Shown one piece after another: positions 22,753-33,963 of a DNA stretch of 64,000 nt. Below the pieces are notes generated by a model. The model saw only the letters and a list, made by a program, of their open reading frames with translations. It was not told the DNA's origin and did no database searches. The stretch covers positions 3,782,001 through 3,846,000 of the forward strand of contig NC_035793.1 in assembly GCF_001653235.2 (NCBI RefSeq). Direction: 5' to 3'. The position numbers were made by a program, and so were the translations under genes. This DNA is from Pochonia chlamydosporia 170 (Eukaryota; Ascomycota; Sordariomycetes; Hypocreales; Clavicipitaceae). How positions within the stretch are numbered: the first letter of the stretch is position 1; every line of letters starts with the position of its first letter.

Positions 22753-23828
22753 GATGACCATGAATGAATATGCACAAATGGTGATGTTTGTTTCGTATTA
22801 TCCTTGATCTGTTAATTGTGATGTTGATTTGATCTTCTGCCGTGAAGTCGTCTTATATATATCTTCAAGTTTGGCAGATCAATGGCGGAGACTTTGCTCC
22901 ACGGATTACTTCATCGAAGACGTCATCAATTCATCACAGTAATCAACCATCTTTCTGTATGCCACCGAGCTACAATTTTTACAGGCACGTCATATGTGGA
23001 TTCAAGCTAAAGTAATTATTTCCATCTTGACGAGTTGGACAAATGCCGCTCTGCGTTACGGTATGCTACCAGACAGCCAAAGTGCGATTGCAAGACACAT
23101 GCATGCCTGGTCGGTCGTAAGTGGGGCACCGCCGGATCCAGAGCTCAAGAGCTTGAGAGCTCAAGAGCCAAGAGAGCCCAGACTCTTTGACAGCTCAGAC
23201 CAACAATTGCCCCACACTCTTCAAACTGACATGAAAAATACATCGAACGACATGATGCAGAGAGAAAAGGTAAAACCGGCTCATCCGGCAAAGTTATCAA
23301 TATATTGTCAGCGTGGCTTTGGAAAAAGCCTTTGTACCCTAATTATATCAGGGCACACCCACTGGCCCGCAGCAACGTTGGCGTTAGCTCCGAAAGTATG
23401 AACCGAACCGAAAACGATCGCACAACCAATAAACACACACACGCAGCTAGGTGCCGTTCATTTCACTACTAATAATGGCACTTCGGCACCCTATTTATGG
23501 GTCAATTGCGAACTTGGTCAAGGTTCTCAAAGTGAATCCCTGGATATGAAATAACCTCATCTCTTTGCTGGTGGGGCTGTCCCGAGACGTCTCAAGCTCA
23601 CTCCAAGCTTAGGGGTAAAACCAAGCTCTGTCAACTGCGCCTCCTCGATAGCTCCCTGTGGCAGTTAGCATTTGCAGTATTTCTACCTGGAATGTTGAAT
23701 GTTGGACAAACTTTCATCCCTAAATTTTCACAGGTCGAAACTTAGCGGTGAGAAAAAGAGGCAAATGTGGGCTGTCGCACGGAAGAAGAAAAGAGATTTC
23801 TACGTTTTCACCACCACCAGACTCCAGG
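22753..23828. other. Divergent intergenic region
   Basis: The spacer between the small minus-strand gene and the desaturase-like gene contains a 12-bp direct repeat with an internal palindrome (23141-23168). A 135-codon open frame (22994-23401) shows no domain and poor codon character, so it is not called. Confidence 0.5.
23141..23168. repeat. Direct repeat with palindromic core
   Basis: GAGCTCAAGAGC occurs at 23141-23152 and again at 23157-23168, separated by TTGA. The junction also makes a CTCAAG-AG-CTTGAG palindrome. It lies in a divergent promoter region; function is unknown. Confidence 0.7.
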
Positions 23829-25243
23829 ATGGAGAAGCATATCGTCTTTGATAAGGCGCTGACCAAGGCTGATTATGCGGTTCTTCAGTGCCTGACCAGA
23901 GATATCAAAGCCGCCAGCGCCTCGCCGGCCCGAAAACTCAAACGAGAAGAATTTGATTACGATTCTGGCTTGGGATCTGGGGAGAGCTCTTCCAGCAGTG
24001 GGGACGAAGCCACGGCAGTTGCCCGCCAAGATGAGGCCAGGGATATTGCGGCGATGAAGGCGTCAAGGAACCCCGACAGTGCCAAGTTCGAGCCTACAAT
24101 CGTCATGTCAGTCGATGACTGTCATTCCTATCTGTACCCTTTGGTCAACAAATATCTTTTGCAACCATACGTCCGGCAAGCGAGGAGGATTGTTCGCCAT
24201 GAGACCGATGTCGCCATGATAACTCATCTTATATTATACTTCACCACATCTGTGCCAAGCGCACTCTTTCTATTCCGTCACTTCACCTACACCCATGGCA
24301 TTTTCCATTTTATCATGCAAATGTATTACGTCGGGACGTATACCTTGATGCAGCACCAGCATATTCACCAACGGGGCATTCTGGCCAAAAGATATGGCCT
24401 GTTCGACGCAGTATTTCCTTATGTCCTCGACCCTCTTATGGGTCACACATGGAACTCATACTTTTACCACCACGTGAAGCATCACCATGTCGAAGGTAAC
24501 GGACCTGACGATCTATCGTCGACTATCCGATACCAGAGAGACAGTCTCCCGGACTTCCTCCACTACGTTGGCCGATTTTTCTTTCTAGTGTGGTTTGATC
24601 TTCCCTTGTATTTTCTACGCAAGAACCGATATGGCATGGCATTCAAGGCGGCTGGATCTGAGTTCGCAACCTTCGGATTTTACTATCTGATGTCCCAGGT
24701 TGTAGGCTCCAAGGCGACCTTTTTCGTATACATTCTTCCATTCCTCATGCTGCGAATGGGACTGATGGTCGGAAACTGGGGACAACATGCTTTCGTGGAC
24801 AATGAGGAGCCGGACTCTGATTTTCGGTCTAGCATCACTGTAATTGACGTTGCGGTATGCTCTTCCGCCCAGCTGACCCAATACCTCGGCGAGATTTGTA
24901 ACAAAGTACTGACGAGTAATAGAGCAATCGATTCTGCTTCAACGACGGCTACCACACATCTCACCATCTCAATCCGCTCCGTCACTGGCGAGACCACCCC
25001 ATCTCGTTCCTTGAACAGAAGAAAACGTATGCCAAAGAAGGGGCACTTGTGTTTCATAACATTGACTTTCTCATGATTACATTTCGTTTGTTGCGCAAGG
25101 ACTACGAGCACCTTGCAAAATGCCTGGTACCTATGGGCGACCAGATTAATCTCACTATGGATGGCCGGGTAGAACTGCTGAAGAGGTTGGCCAGGAAGTT
25201 TACAGAGGAAGAAATTTCAGAAAAGTTTCGAAAGACGCAGTGA
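23829..25243 (+). CDS. Membrane fatty acid desaturase-like protein (three histidine boxes)
   Basis: Two exons, 23829-24854 and 24923-25243, give 448 residues. The upstream extension to 23748 begins at GTG and was dropped. After an acidic, Ser-rich N-terminus (GESSSSSGDE) there are several hydrophobic segments. The di-iron ligands of the membrane desaturase superfamily appear as HQHIH (about 176-180), HHVKHHH (214-220) and GYHTSHH (about 351-357); the last is restored by removing the intron. The histidine spacing supports a desaturase or hydroxylase acting in the endoplasmic reticulum membrane. No cytochrome b5 domain is present, and substrate and regioselectivity are unknown. The splice junction reads IDVA-SNRFCFNDGYH. 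Confidence 0.88.
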
Positions 25244-25906
25244 TTTTATTGCACGTAGCAGGCGGCGGCGTTTGGTTTAGCAAGGTATAGAAAGGAAACG
25301 GATCGGTTTAACAATTAGACAATTTGGGAAAATGACACACAAACCAGATAGCACCTAATACATGCACTTGGATGTCTCAATTGACAGCCTTTTGTTGGAG
25401 GAGGAGGAGAGGGTCTTGCCGCAGTAAGGTATTCACATGTGACAATGGCCAGCAGTTCTCAGCTTCAATGTTTGTAGCTATGAGAAGAAGTGCGCGACGT
25501 AGAAGAGGTGCTTGTAAGACAAATCTAGGATACCACCACAAAGAGAGCACCAAGTAGTCTGAGATAATACTGGCAATTGATCTCGCTTGGACAATGCTAG
25601 CTGGATGAACACCCTTGTTGGTGGTGATCTCGTCATTTTTTGCCTGCAGCTTGGGAGCCGCTGGTGGATGCCGATGCATGAACACACAGAAGGCACAAAA
25701 CAAGACCCACATCGAGCTCGTCAGTTGCAAACGTCATTCGGCAGGTGTGCCAAAGCTCCATCAACAAGGCAGGAACGTCTGGCTTGCTCGGTCCACCAGA
25801 CGCCAAAAAGACGCTCGGCTGTCATTCACGACATCTCATCATCATACTCTGACAGCTGAAATCCTCAATTGCTATTTCCCACAACACACTACTTCACAAC
25901 TTCAAC
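25244..25906. other. Intergenic, nothing supported
   Basis: Tandem genes on the plus strand are separated by this 663 bp spacer. Overlapping frames on both strands (25372-25941) lack domains. The stretch just before 25907 is the leader of the Fmp46-like gene. Confidence 0.5.
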
Positions 25907-26466
25907 ATGTTTCGTTTCGTAAGGATGCCGAGTTTGTCTGACCTACGATGGCACGTCTTTGCTAACAAGTTCACAGCACAAGTCGCTTGACATCGTCACC
26001 GTCTTCCACAAGGCAAGCTCCCCAGCTTCCACCAGAGTTGCCAACTTGGTCAAGCAGATTTCTGCCAATGCCCAAGCCGGAGCTACTCTTGACCAGGCCA
26101 GCGACCATACTGCGCAGACAAAGGCAACCCGCGATCCATTCGAGCTCAATATTACCGAGGAACCTCCTACCGTCGAGCAGGTCCAAACCATCCTCGACTA
26201 TGTTGGCAAAGGCGGCGTTGCCAGCGTTATCAAAGGAGCCCGCGATGAGAAGGATGCATTGAAGAAATTTCGTGAGAGCAAGGAGAACTTTTTGAGGCCG
26301 GTGGTAAGTACTTGCGATCGGGTTCCGCTTCACTGGCTCAGTTTTGATTTGCGAAAGAAGAAGCTAATGTTCTTCATAGACTGTGGACTGGAACAATGGC
26401 AAGGCCATTGCTGGAGACAGAGAGAGCGAAATCCTCAAGCTTCTGAAGGCGCAAGCCTCGGATTAA
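25907..26466 (+). CDS. FMP46: Mitochondrial redox protein Fmp46-like (DUF1687)
   Basis: Three exons, 25907-25918, 25977-26303 and 26380-26466, give 141 residues. The first exon is only 12 nt (MFRF) and joins HKSLDIVTVFHKASSPASTR, the typical N-terminus of fungal Fmp46 proteins, which have a thioredoxin-like fold. EEPPTVEQVQTILDYVGKGG and the end TVDWNNGKAIAGDRE also fit the family. Yeast Fmp46 (YKR049C) is a mitochondrial protein of poorly known, presumably redox, function. There is no CxxC motif, so it is unlikely to be a classical thioredoxin. Both introns are canonical (GTAAGG, GTAAGT). The ORF running into intron 2 (to 26540) is an artefact of missing the second splice. Confidence 0.88.
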
Positions 26467-27226
26467 GCATACCCAAGAACGAAGAAAACGGAAAACCCGT
26501 GCCTGTATATATATACCCTCCTGCTCCTATTTTGGTGTAATGATTCATTGTCATGTCTTGGTTAAGAAGTGTCTTTTTGTGCGCTGCTTGGGCGGTCGAG
26601 ACGAAACCGACTTCAGATCATGTGAATTTGGATTTGAGCTACGGCTGCACGGACAGACATCTATCGTCCTGTCTGGATGGCCACCTCAAGAACATTCGTA
26701 CGATGACAACCATTTGTTAATGATGATGAGAAAATTCTTTTACGGTACGATGTGAACACAAGATTCGATGTCGAAATTAATGCTCAGCCGGGTTTCCCCG
26801 TTGTTGTCGGGCAGATTCACTGCATCTTTTGTTTGTGGGTTTCAAACGCGGGCACCACACTGACCTCAGTTCCTTTCAGATGTTGCTCACTTTCAATTCA
26901 CTGCACAGCAGTGCTCATAAATAACAATAAACACCGCGAATTGGTTTCTTCAACTTTTGCAAACGCCTTTCGCAACCATCAGTAATCCCCTCTTTTTGCT
27001 CCGTGATGTCAACACTCTCTTGATACGCCCTAAGTCTCATTTCACACATTTTGTATTTCTTTCCCAGACGTGCCGCAACGCTACCACGCTTCGCATCGCC
27101 AAGTTTGCCAATTAGTGGTCCAGTCAGGCTACTGTGCGTCTTCGACCATCTCCTATCTCTAAGCTCTTCGACAGCTTCTCACTTTGTTCTTTTCTCTCGA
27201 TATACAAATCTGTAACAACCTTTTAC
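26467..27226. other. Intergenic, nothing supported
   Basis: Spacer between the Fmp46-like gene and the long unrecognised gene. The last 200 bp are T/C-rich, as in a promoter or leader. The open frame that extends upstream of 27227 starts at a non-ATG codon. Confidence 0.5.
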
Positions 27227-30200
27227 ATGGAGACCTTTGTTCCCGGCCTACATGGCCAACCGCACCCTTCTGTCAACAAAACTGCTCTCGGAAGAGTTCG
27301 AGCCGAGGACCAACCCCCGAGTATCCAGCGAGAGTTTTCCAAGGCATATCCTTTTGGTTTACCCGCTGTCTATAAGATGATGAGGTCAACCAACTCTCAT
27401 GGTGTCGTTGACACTTATGTCGAGGATAGTCTGCCGGTCGGCTTTTACACCCATCCTCCAAGTGATGCACCGGCCATCTTCTCGACAAAAAACGGCACTC
27501 AGCCATTTAGCTACCTCACGCACATTTTGCCTCCGCGTCGACTTCATCTTTGGTCCAAGGACGAGATTCAAGAACGGTGCAATTCCCTTCGCAAGACGTA
27601 TTGGAACCACATGAAGACGATGAAAAAACTACACTCCTGGGACGATCTTTACACCTATTTTGACGCCTGTGATCTATACCACCATGGTGTGCAAAATCTT
27701 TGGAATGTTGTCAACACTCTATTCGACGAAAATGAAATTATTCGTCGTGACGTCAGCAGAGAGTCGGCTCAGCATATTGGTGAATGGGTCGATAAATGGC
27801 TCGAAAACATCGACAACAAAACAAAGCTCGGGAATTGGACCGAAAAAGATGGCTTCATTGTATATATTCTCTCAGAAGAAGATCGCAATGATATGGGCGA
27901 TCTTACAGACGACATGATGCCCGTCGTTGCCAATGCCCTCAAATGCCGTCGGGCATTTTTGCTGTCAAGTAACTTCCACAAAGGGAGAACTCAACCGAAT
28001 GACATCCTTTCTGCCGTGAAGAATTCAAACTTTGAGAACTGGCTAGGTATGTGTGAATAACCACCAAAAGTCTTGCATGCCAATTTACTAACAAATCACA
28101 TAGTTGGCGAGCCTGTGTTTAACCCAGACGGAAACGGGCTGCCGTCACCTCCAGCTTGGGAAGAACATAGATGCTCGCCAGCTTCCCGGAACAAACCCTT
28201 ACCCTACCATATTCAGGACGGACACTACTACTACCTGCCTGAAGGGAGTGGGCAGCCTAATTATCACGAGGTCGACCGGCCCAGTGCTGTTGAGGCTTTG
28301 CAGAGGTCAGCCGCAGCAGCGACGATGAATCAACCATCGAAGAAGCAGTCTCACGCTACTGTTGTGAATGGCACTGTGCAGCCTCGGACGGCTAGTACAG
28401 GAAAGAAAGCTGTCAGTAATAGCACACAGACAAGCACTGTGAATGGAAGAAATGAGCAAGCGGCTCCTCCTTCGACCATGAATGCGGGACCACCGAATCA
28501 CCAAAGTCAGCCTCTCGTTTCTGTTCAAACCGATAATAATGTTGGACCAATAGTAGTTGCGAGGGCCCATGCCTCTCCCTCACCACTCTCTCGAAAGGGT
28601 CGGCTCCCTCAAGATGGCATGAACATTGATGGAACGAGCACCTTCGTGGGGCCCGAACAGTCTAGTCTGACAGGTTCTCAGTCTCAGGATGCTAGAAATG
28701 CTGCTAGATTTGTTCCCTACCCTTCAATGGCTTCGTCTCCTCAGCATCATGCCCCTACAACGGTCCGGGTTCAGCCTGCATAGGAACCAGGCAACAGTGT
28801 ACCAATACGTGGGTATAGGCAGAACAACAATTGGACAAGCCATGACAGACATATAGCTGAGTCAATGGGATATTCGGCGTCTTCTACGGCAAACTACGGA
28901 CTACCATCACGCCCTCCAAAGACTGGGAACAGTGGTAATCGAGCAAGCAGCATTCCGGCTGCCTTGTCTGGTGATGTCAGAGTTCAACACCAACCGTTCG
29001 CGCAGCCTGCTACATTCAATGGAGGTTTTCAAGCGCCGGCGTCTCATCAAATGCAGTCAGGCCCTCCGAGTCGTAACGTATCTCCTTCTGATTCGACCTC
29101 CGTGGCTAAAGCGACAGGATTTACCGACGGTTCTAAGACTGACGTTCCTACGAGTTCTCTTCTTACACCTAGAGATGGCAATAGCACTCGTGGTAATTTC
29201 AAAAACAAATCGTGGAGGGCACAGCCTCACCGTATGGAACAGGATTGGTATCAGCCGCAAGCACACAAGGAATCGTTCTATCACCGAAGCCATCAGGAGA
29301 CCGCCGGCACTTTACAAGAATCTCGTCGATTCGGTGGTCCGGAGCAATATCAAAGCGGTCCGAACTGCCCAAATCGACAGGCGACTGATAAAGACTATCA
29401 TGAATGTAGCTGCAATGGTTGTGAGATGCGAAATAGATCCGTTTGGATGAGAATCACCAACAATCCTGAGGGTCACCCAGAGGACATCAGAAGTCGTATC
29501 AAGAGCGGGATGAAGGATGTGTTTGGGGAAGTTGAACAAGTTCAACCAATGCCTCGTCAAAATCATCAGCAGGGGCAATACAAACATGGGCATTATAAGT
29601 ATGGGCAGTACACCTTCATTGTGAGGTAAGTTGACACGAAACATATTGCGAGGTATTAAAGGGTCCGGCTAACCAGAAATTTGTGCCAGATTCAAAATGG
29701 AAGAGGCCGTGCCTAAAGCCCTCAATTTCCATGTTGGAATCCTGCCGGGGAAGAGCCTTGAAGTGTTCATTTCTCCGGTTTACCGCTCCAAATGGATGGT
29801 CAAAATGCGCCCTGAGAATGGCAATATGGGATTGTTTCACAAGCACCAGCGACATACGCAACCGGGCGATAGCCTGCCTTTCATGGCTCACGGAATGTAT
29901 GCAGGAGCTGGCTATGAACCAAGTTTGAATGAAACTCATGGCCCATACCATCTTCAACCTGCTCAAAATTTTGGACCGCAACAGACGCCGCATTACTTGT
30001 CTCGAGGGCCACAATGGCCGCCATACTACAATCAAGTAGACCAACTGCCTGGCTTTGTGCCTTTTGTTGCTCAGATGCCAATGATACCAAAACAATCAAA
30101 CCCTCAAAATCCACAGGACTTGCAGCCGCCTAAGCAGGAGCCCGCAAAGACTGATTCGAAAAAAGAAGACGACGGTTTAGGTGCTGGTTATGAACCAGCC

Positions 30201-31727
30201 AAGTCTTTGGAGTGCAAGGCCCAGTCCAAACCACCCTCTGAAGAGGCGCTGGAAGACGAGGATCTATCTGAGCAAGCCAGGGCTGTCACACCTTCAAGCC
30301 AACAAAGCCAGTCATCTGGGCCCTCGAGTCAGAAGGTGAAGGTGTCTCTCCCGCCAGCCTCGCCAACGCAACTTGTTCAGGCAACTGTGAGCCAGGATGA
30401 CGTGCTCAAAGAAGATCCCTCTACTCCACCGACAGCACAAGAGATTTCAAGCCTGGGAAAGACTCAAAACGTTGTCTCTGCAAAGCCTGTTTCACTAAAA
30501 GACCAAAAGCAGAGAGAAGCTCCACGTAAAGTGCTCCTCGCAGCCACAAAGTCTCCCAATACCGCAGCTGTGTCCAAAACTACAGTAGCCGGTTCAACGT
30601 CTCGGGCAGACGCCCTCTTCACGGAGGAAGAAATCAAGTCGAGGAAACAGGCCTGGGATAGGATTCCTATGCCCTTGAATCCACGCGGGGCTAAGAGGAC
30701 AACTCCTACGAAGTGCAAACCTGCCGATAATGGTAAAGATGAAGTTGCAACCCGGGAGCCTGTGGCATCTCGTACCAATTGCGAGGCATCTGGGCCAGCG
30801 AAGACCGCCCATGATACAGATGACATGAGCGTCAAGTCTGCGGGATCCAAAACCATGTCGGTTTCCAGCACGCCAACCAAGAGCCCGACATCTTCGAAAC
30901 CCACAAAGACGCCGTTTAACAGCGAGACAAAGGAAAGGTCTCACCCGAAACAGCGTAATCAAACCACCGAGTCCTCTGGTAGTCCAGTTAAAACCAATAC
31001 GAGAAACAACAAATATCAAAGCCAGAATCATCAAGCATAGAATGCGGATGGGAAGGAGTCTTTTGTCTCAAGGAACGTAGTCCAGGATTTCAAGTTTCCT
31101 GGCAATGGGCGAGACACAATACGTGGAAGGGGGCAGAGAGCCCCAGTTCTTGGTGATGTTTTTGGCCAAGAAAAAGGAAGCGGCATGGCGAGAGGATCGT
31201 GGAGAAAACACAAGCAGCCCTCGCGAAGCACCGATTTCAATGGTGGGAACCAACGATTTCAAGACTGGAACGACAATAGAGGTAAGAACCAACCTCTGGT
31301 TCCGGCCACACTAGGGAATGATCCAGAAGGAGTAGGAGAACCAAGAGATACTAGCCATGGGCGGCAACAGTCACTTCCGCAAAACACCTTGCAGTCAACT
31401 GTTCGGGGTCTCGGTGGTGAAGTGTTGGAGCACGACGCTAGTACTGGAAGCACTGGAGGGAATAGCGGCTCGTTGAAAGTCCCAAGGAAGCGAAAGAATT
31501 TTAGAAAGCCAAATCCTTTTTATGCCAAGGAACGTCACAGCGATGATGCAGGCATGGCACAGCAGTCATCGACTACGGCTCCGTGTTTACCAGTGACTTC
31601 TGCGAAAACTCGCGAGGAGGGAGCTGAGTCCATAGAGTCTAAGCCGAGCCTGACTACGGAGGTAGAAGCTTTGCCTGCACTTCAAGAGGATGTGAAGAAG
31701 GACAATTCTTCCTCCGCAACTGGATAA
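27227..31727 (+). CDS. Long unrecognised protein with RRM-like segment; frame interrupted by two in-frame TAG codons
   Basis: Three exons, 27227-28046, 28104-29625 and 29690-31727, with canonical introns, form one frame of 1,459 codons broken only by TAG at 28781-28783 (codon 500) and 31038-31040 (codon 1231). The frame continues open for 730 and 228 codons after them. The N-terminal 300 residues look folded (YWNHMKTMKKLHSWDDLYTY). Around residues 700-815 the order NRSVWMRI, a helix with KDVFGEVEQV, QYTFIVRF and a helix with EEAVPKALNF resembles an RRM fold, suggesting RNA binding. The rest is disordered, rich in Ser, Pro, Lys and Gln. I do not know the family. Read literally, the gene makes a 499-residue product. 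Stop-correcting mRNA editing, a pseudogene, or polymorphism are the options. Confidence 0.6.
28774..28792 (+). other. In-frame TAG in the loop of a potential hairpin (first)
   Basis: GCCTG (28774-28778) can pair with CAGGC (28788-28792), leaving a 9-nt loop CATAGGAAC that holds the stop codon. An alternative 5-bp stem, GGTTC with GAACC, overlaps it. The pairing is short and was found by eye. Confidence 0.5.
31035..31045 (+). other. In-frame TAG at the loop of a potential hairpin (second)
   Basis: GCAT (31035-31038) can pair with ATGC (31042-31045), leaving the triloop AGA that contains the A and G of the stop codon. Four-base stems are common by chance, so this is weak on its own. Confidence 0.4.
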
Positions 31728-32386
31728 GAAGGGAGAGTGTACCTTGCAATGTCGCCATCACCAAACCTGCTGTTGCTCAGAGAGACAGATACTCAGGGGT
31801 GTTCACAGTGAGAATGCGGACGAAGTCGATCGCGGCCAACAATTTCTAGCTTGCCGGCGGGTGGGAAGCCAATCACCTTGCTGAAGGATCGCGGACGAAC
31901 GCCATGGCTGTGGTACACATGGCTTGAGCGTGCCAGGGATAGCAAAGACTGGTCATTAATGTCTGGATTGCTGGAAGTCTTTCGGACATCTTGGTCGTGG
32001 AATAGGATCGACCACCGGTGACAGAACCAGATAAGTATTGAGTGGTACCGTTGATCTGTTGTGAGATCAGAGACTGCGATTCTAAGGACGATATTTTAGC
32101 GAGAGCGGATGGCGTAAAAGCAGCTCTAGGAAGTAATATGAAAGTAGATAGATGTGGACAATAGACACGTTTGCCAGAAACCAAATGACACAACCTGTCT
32201 GGTTAGCCTCTCCATCACTCCAAGTTAATCAATCCCACCGTGAATTTTGTCTCTCAAAGCAATGTCACATTCCGTCAACAAAGCAGTGTTGGTACACAGT
32301 TCTATTCCATACATACAATGGCAACGCCAGCCATATCCACCACTAATTCTTCGATCGTTACGGCATCGGCCACGGTACGGTATCGT
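31728..32386. other. Intergenic between convergent genes
   Basis: Holds the 3' regions of the long interrupted gene (plus) and the complex I B8 subunit gene (minus). Small open frames at 31873-32193 (minus) and 32152-32346 (plus) have no recognisable features. Confidence 0.55.
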
Positions 32387-32786
32387 CTATGCGTTCTTCA
32401 CCAATCCAGTAACCGTATCCTCAATCTGCTTATCCGACAACCCCTCCAAAGATTGTGCCTTTTCATTTCCAAACTCTACCACCCAGTTAGCCATCCATCA
32501 AAAGTTTCGCATCGTGTCGTCTCAACGCACCATATCTAGCATACACCTTTGGCAGCGTCCCTTGCGCCTCGCGGATAAGAATCGGGATCTGGGGATTGTT
32601 CTTCTTCATAGTAGGATAGGCGCGCGTGAGAAACGACCTGCAAACCCGTCAGCTCACCTTCCGCTCAATTCGTTTGCTGGGATGGATCCAATTAACGTAC
32701 CTCACCGCGGCGCTCTGCTCTGAAGTCTGGCAGAACAGAAAGCGCACCTCCTTGAGGGTCTTTGTGAATGCGTATTTGCTCGACAT
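32387..32786 (-). CDS. NADH:ubiquinone oxidoreductase B8 subunit (NDUFA2 type, 10.5 kDa)
   Basis: Three exons, 32786-32701, 32637-32531 and 32475-32387, give 93 residues, the usual size. The family markers are SKYAFTKTLKEVRFLFCQ near the start, FLTRAYPTMKKNNPQIPILI, and REAQGTLPKVYARYEFGNEK across the second intron. The CI-B8 domain has a thioredoxin-like fold shared with mitochondrial ribosomal L51/S25 proteins and is an accessory subunit in the matrix arm of respiratory complex I. Donors are GTACGT and GTGCGT. It is transcribed away from the mitochondrial pyruvate carrier gene, 487 bp between start codons, so the two mitochondrial genes may share a promoter. Confidence 0.95.
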
Positions 32787-33273
32787 GCTGGGCTGGATTG
32801 ATGCCAATTGACGTGAGGGAAACGACGTGTTGTAGATTGCCTGGTCGTCGGAGCTTTTGGGCAGTCAACTTTTAGCAACGACGTGGTTGGCTGAAGGCGG
32901 CAGGATAAAGTGGAGTCCTCAAGTTATGCAGGCACAGATCGCTCGGCGCCGGTCTCGCATTATTGGACGGCTGATCTCCGGACCGTTTGTCCCAAAAGCT
33001 TTGGGGGGCAAACGGCGTCAGGAGTTTCCCGCCCGTCACCGGAAGGGTACGGCATCTTGGTTGGAACATCTCGAACTTCGATTTTGTTTTCCTACATATT
33101 CGTGGTTGTTCCTTTTTGTTCAACAAGCGAGACTTTCTACACCGACAAGTACGTTTTCACCATCTTCCACATCACGTGTGTTTACGAATCGGTCCGAATT
33201 GTTTACACTGTTATACTCTCGGGAAATTTGTTGAGCAACCACAATATGCATCCTAACTAACAAAAACTTCAGG
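32787..33273. promoter_or_regulatory. Shared divergent promoter of two mitochondrial genes
   Basis: Only 487 bp separate the ATG of the complex I B8 subunit (minus) and that of the pyruvate carrier (plus). No gene fits in it. ATTGG at 32962-32966 is a CCAAT box in minus orientation, a possible site for the HAP complex that controls respiratory genes in fungi; the assignment is by sequence only. Confidence 0.5.
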
Positions 33274-33963
33274 ATGGTCGTCGCCAGCACAATCATGCGC
33301 GCATCGCGCCCGGCCTTCCGACAAGGCGCCTTCTCCGCACAAGCATCCCAGGCGTTCCGCGCCCAGCGATTCCGCTTCCGCGAGAGCAGCAAGCGGTGGC
33401 AGAGCACCGCGGAAGGTGCTCAGCAACAGCAGCAGAGTTGGTTCAAGCGCGCGTGGGAGAGTGAAGTTGGCATCAAAACTGTGCACTTTTGGTATGAGCA
33501 TCCGTGTAACTTGTCAGGAATATGCCTATGCTAACGAACTTGTTGCAGGGCACCCGTCATGAAGGTCCGTCATAGCCGTATCCGGAGAAAGATGATTTGA
33601 AGCAAAACTGACAAGATGCAGTGGGCTCTCGTCCTTGCCGGTATTTCTGATTTTGCCCGTCCCGCCGAGAAGCTTTCGTTTACCCAGAACTTTGCCTTGA
33701 CTTGCACTGGTCTCATCTGGACTCGGTGGTGCTTGATTATCAAGCCTAAGAACTATCTGTACGCGTTCCACTCTCCACCAACGCAGCACTCTTGTTCAGC
33801 TAACAATGTCGTGTTTAGCCTGGCCGCCGTCAACTTCTTCCTCGGTCTCGTCGGTATCGTCCAAGTCAGCCGTATCGCCATGTACGAATCCGCCAAGAAG
33901 AAGGGTATTGCGGATGTTGTTGAGGACGTCAAGGAGGATGTCAAGGACAAGGTCAAGGCCTAA
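33274..33963 (+). CDS. MPC2: Mitochondrial pyruvate carrier subunit (Mpc2/Mpc3 type)
   Basis: Four exons, 33274-33491, 33550-33565, 33622-33758 and 33819-33963, give 171 residues. The second exon is only 16 nt and encodes most of the conserved WAPVMKWALV motif, so skipping it would break the frame. An Arg/Ser-rich N-terminus (about 1-50) looks like a mitochondrial presequence. Then come KTVHFWAPVMK, ISDFARPAEKLSF and TGLIWTRWCLIIKPKNYL, and three hydrophobic helices typical of MPC proteins. The carrier is a heterodimer in the inner membrane that imports pyruvate into the matrix. The Lys/Asp/Val-rich tail (VVEDVKEDVKDKVKA) is an extension. The gene is divergent from a complex I subunit gene. 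Confidence 0.95.

Noticed and set aside
22994..23401. 135-codon ORF in the divergent spacer before the desaturase-like gene
   Set aside because: No domain, a repeat-rich segment inside it, and no splice or start context support.
28781..28864. An intron hiding the first TAG of the long gene
   Set aside because: The only nearby donors (such as GTCCGG) are poor, and the other two introns of the gene have strong consensus sites; not fully excluded without transcripts.
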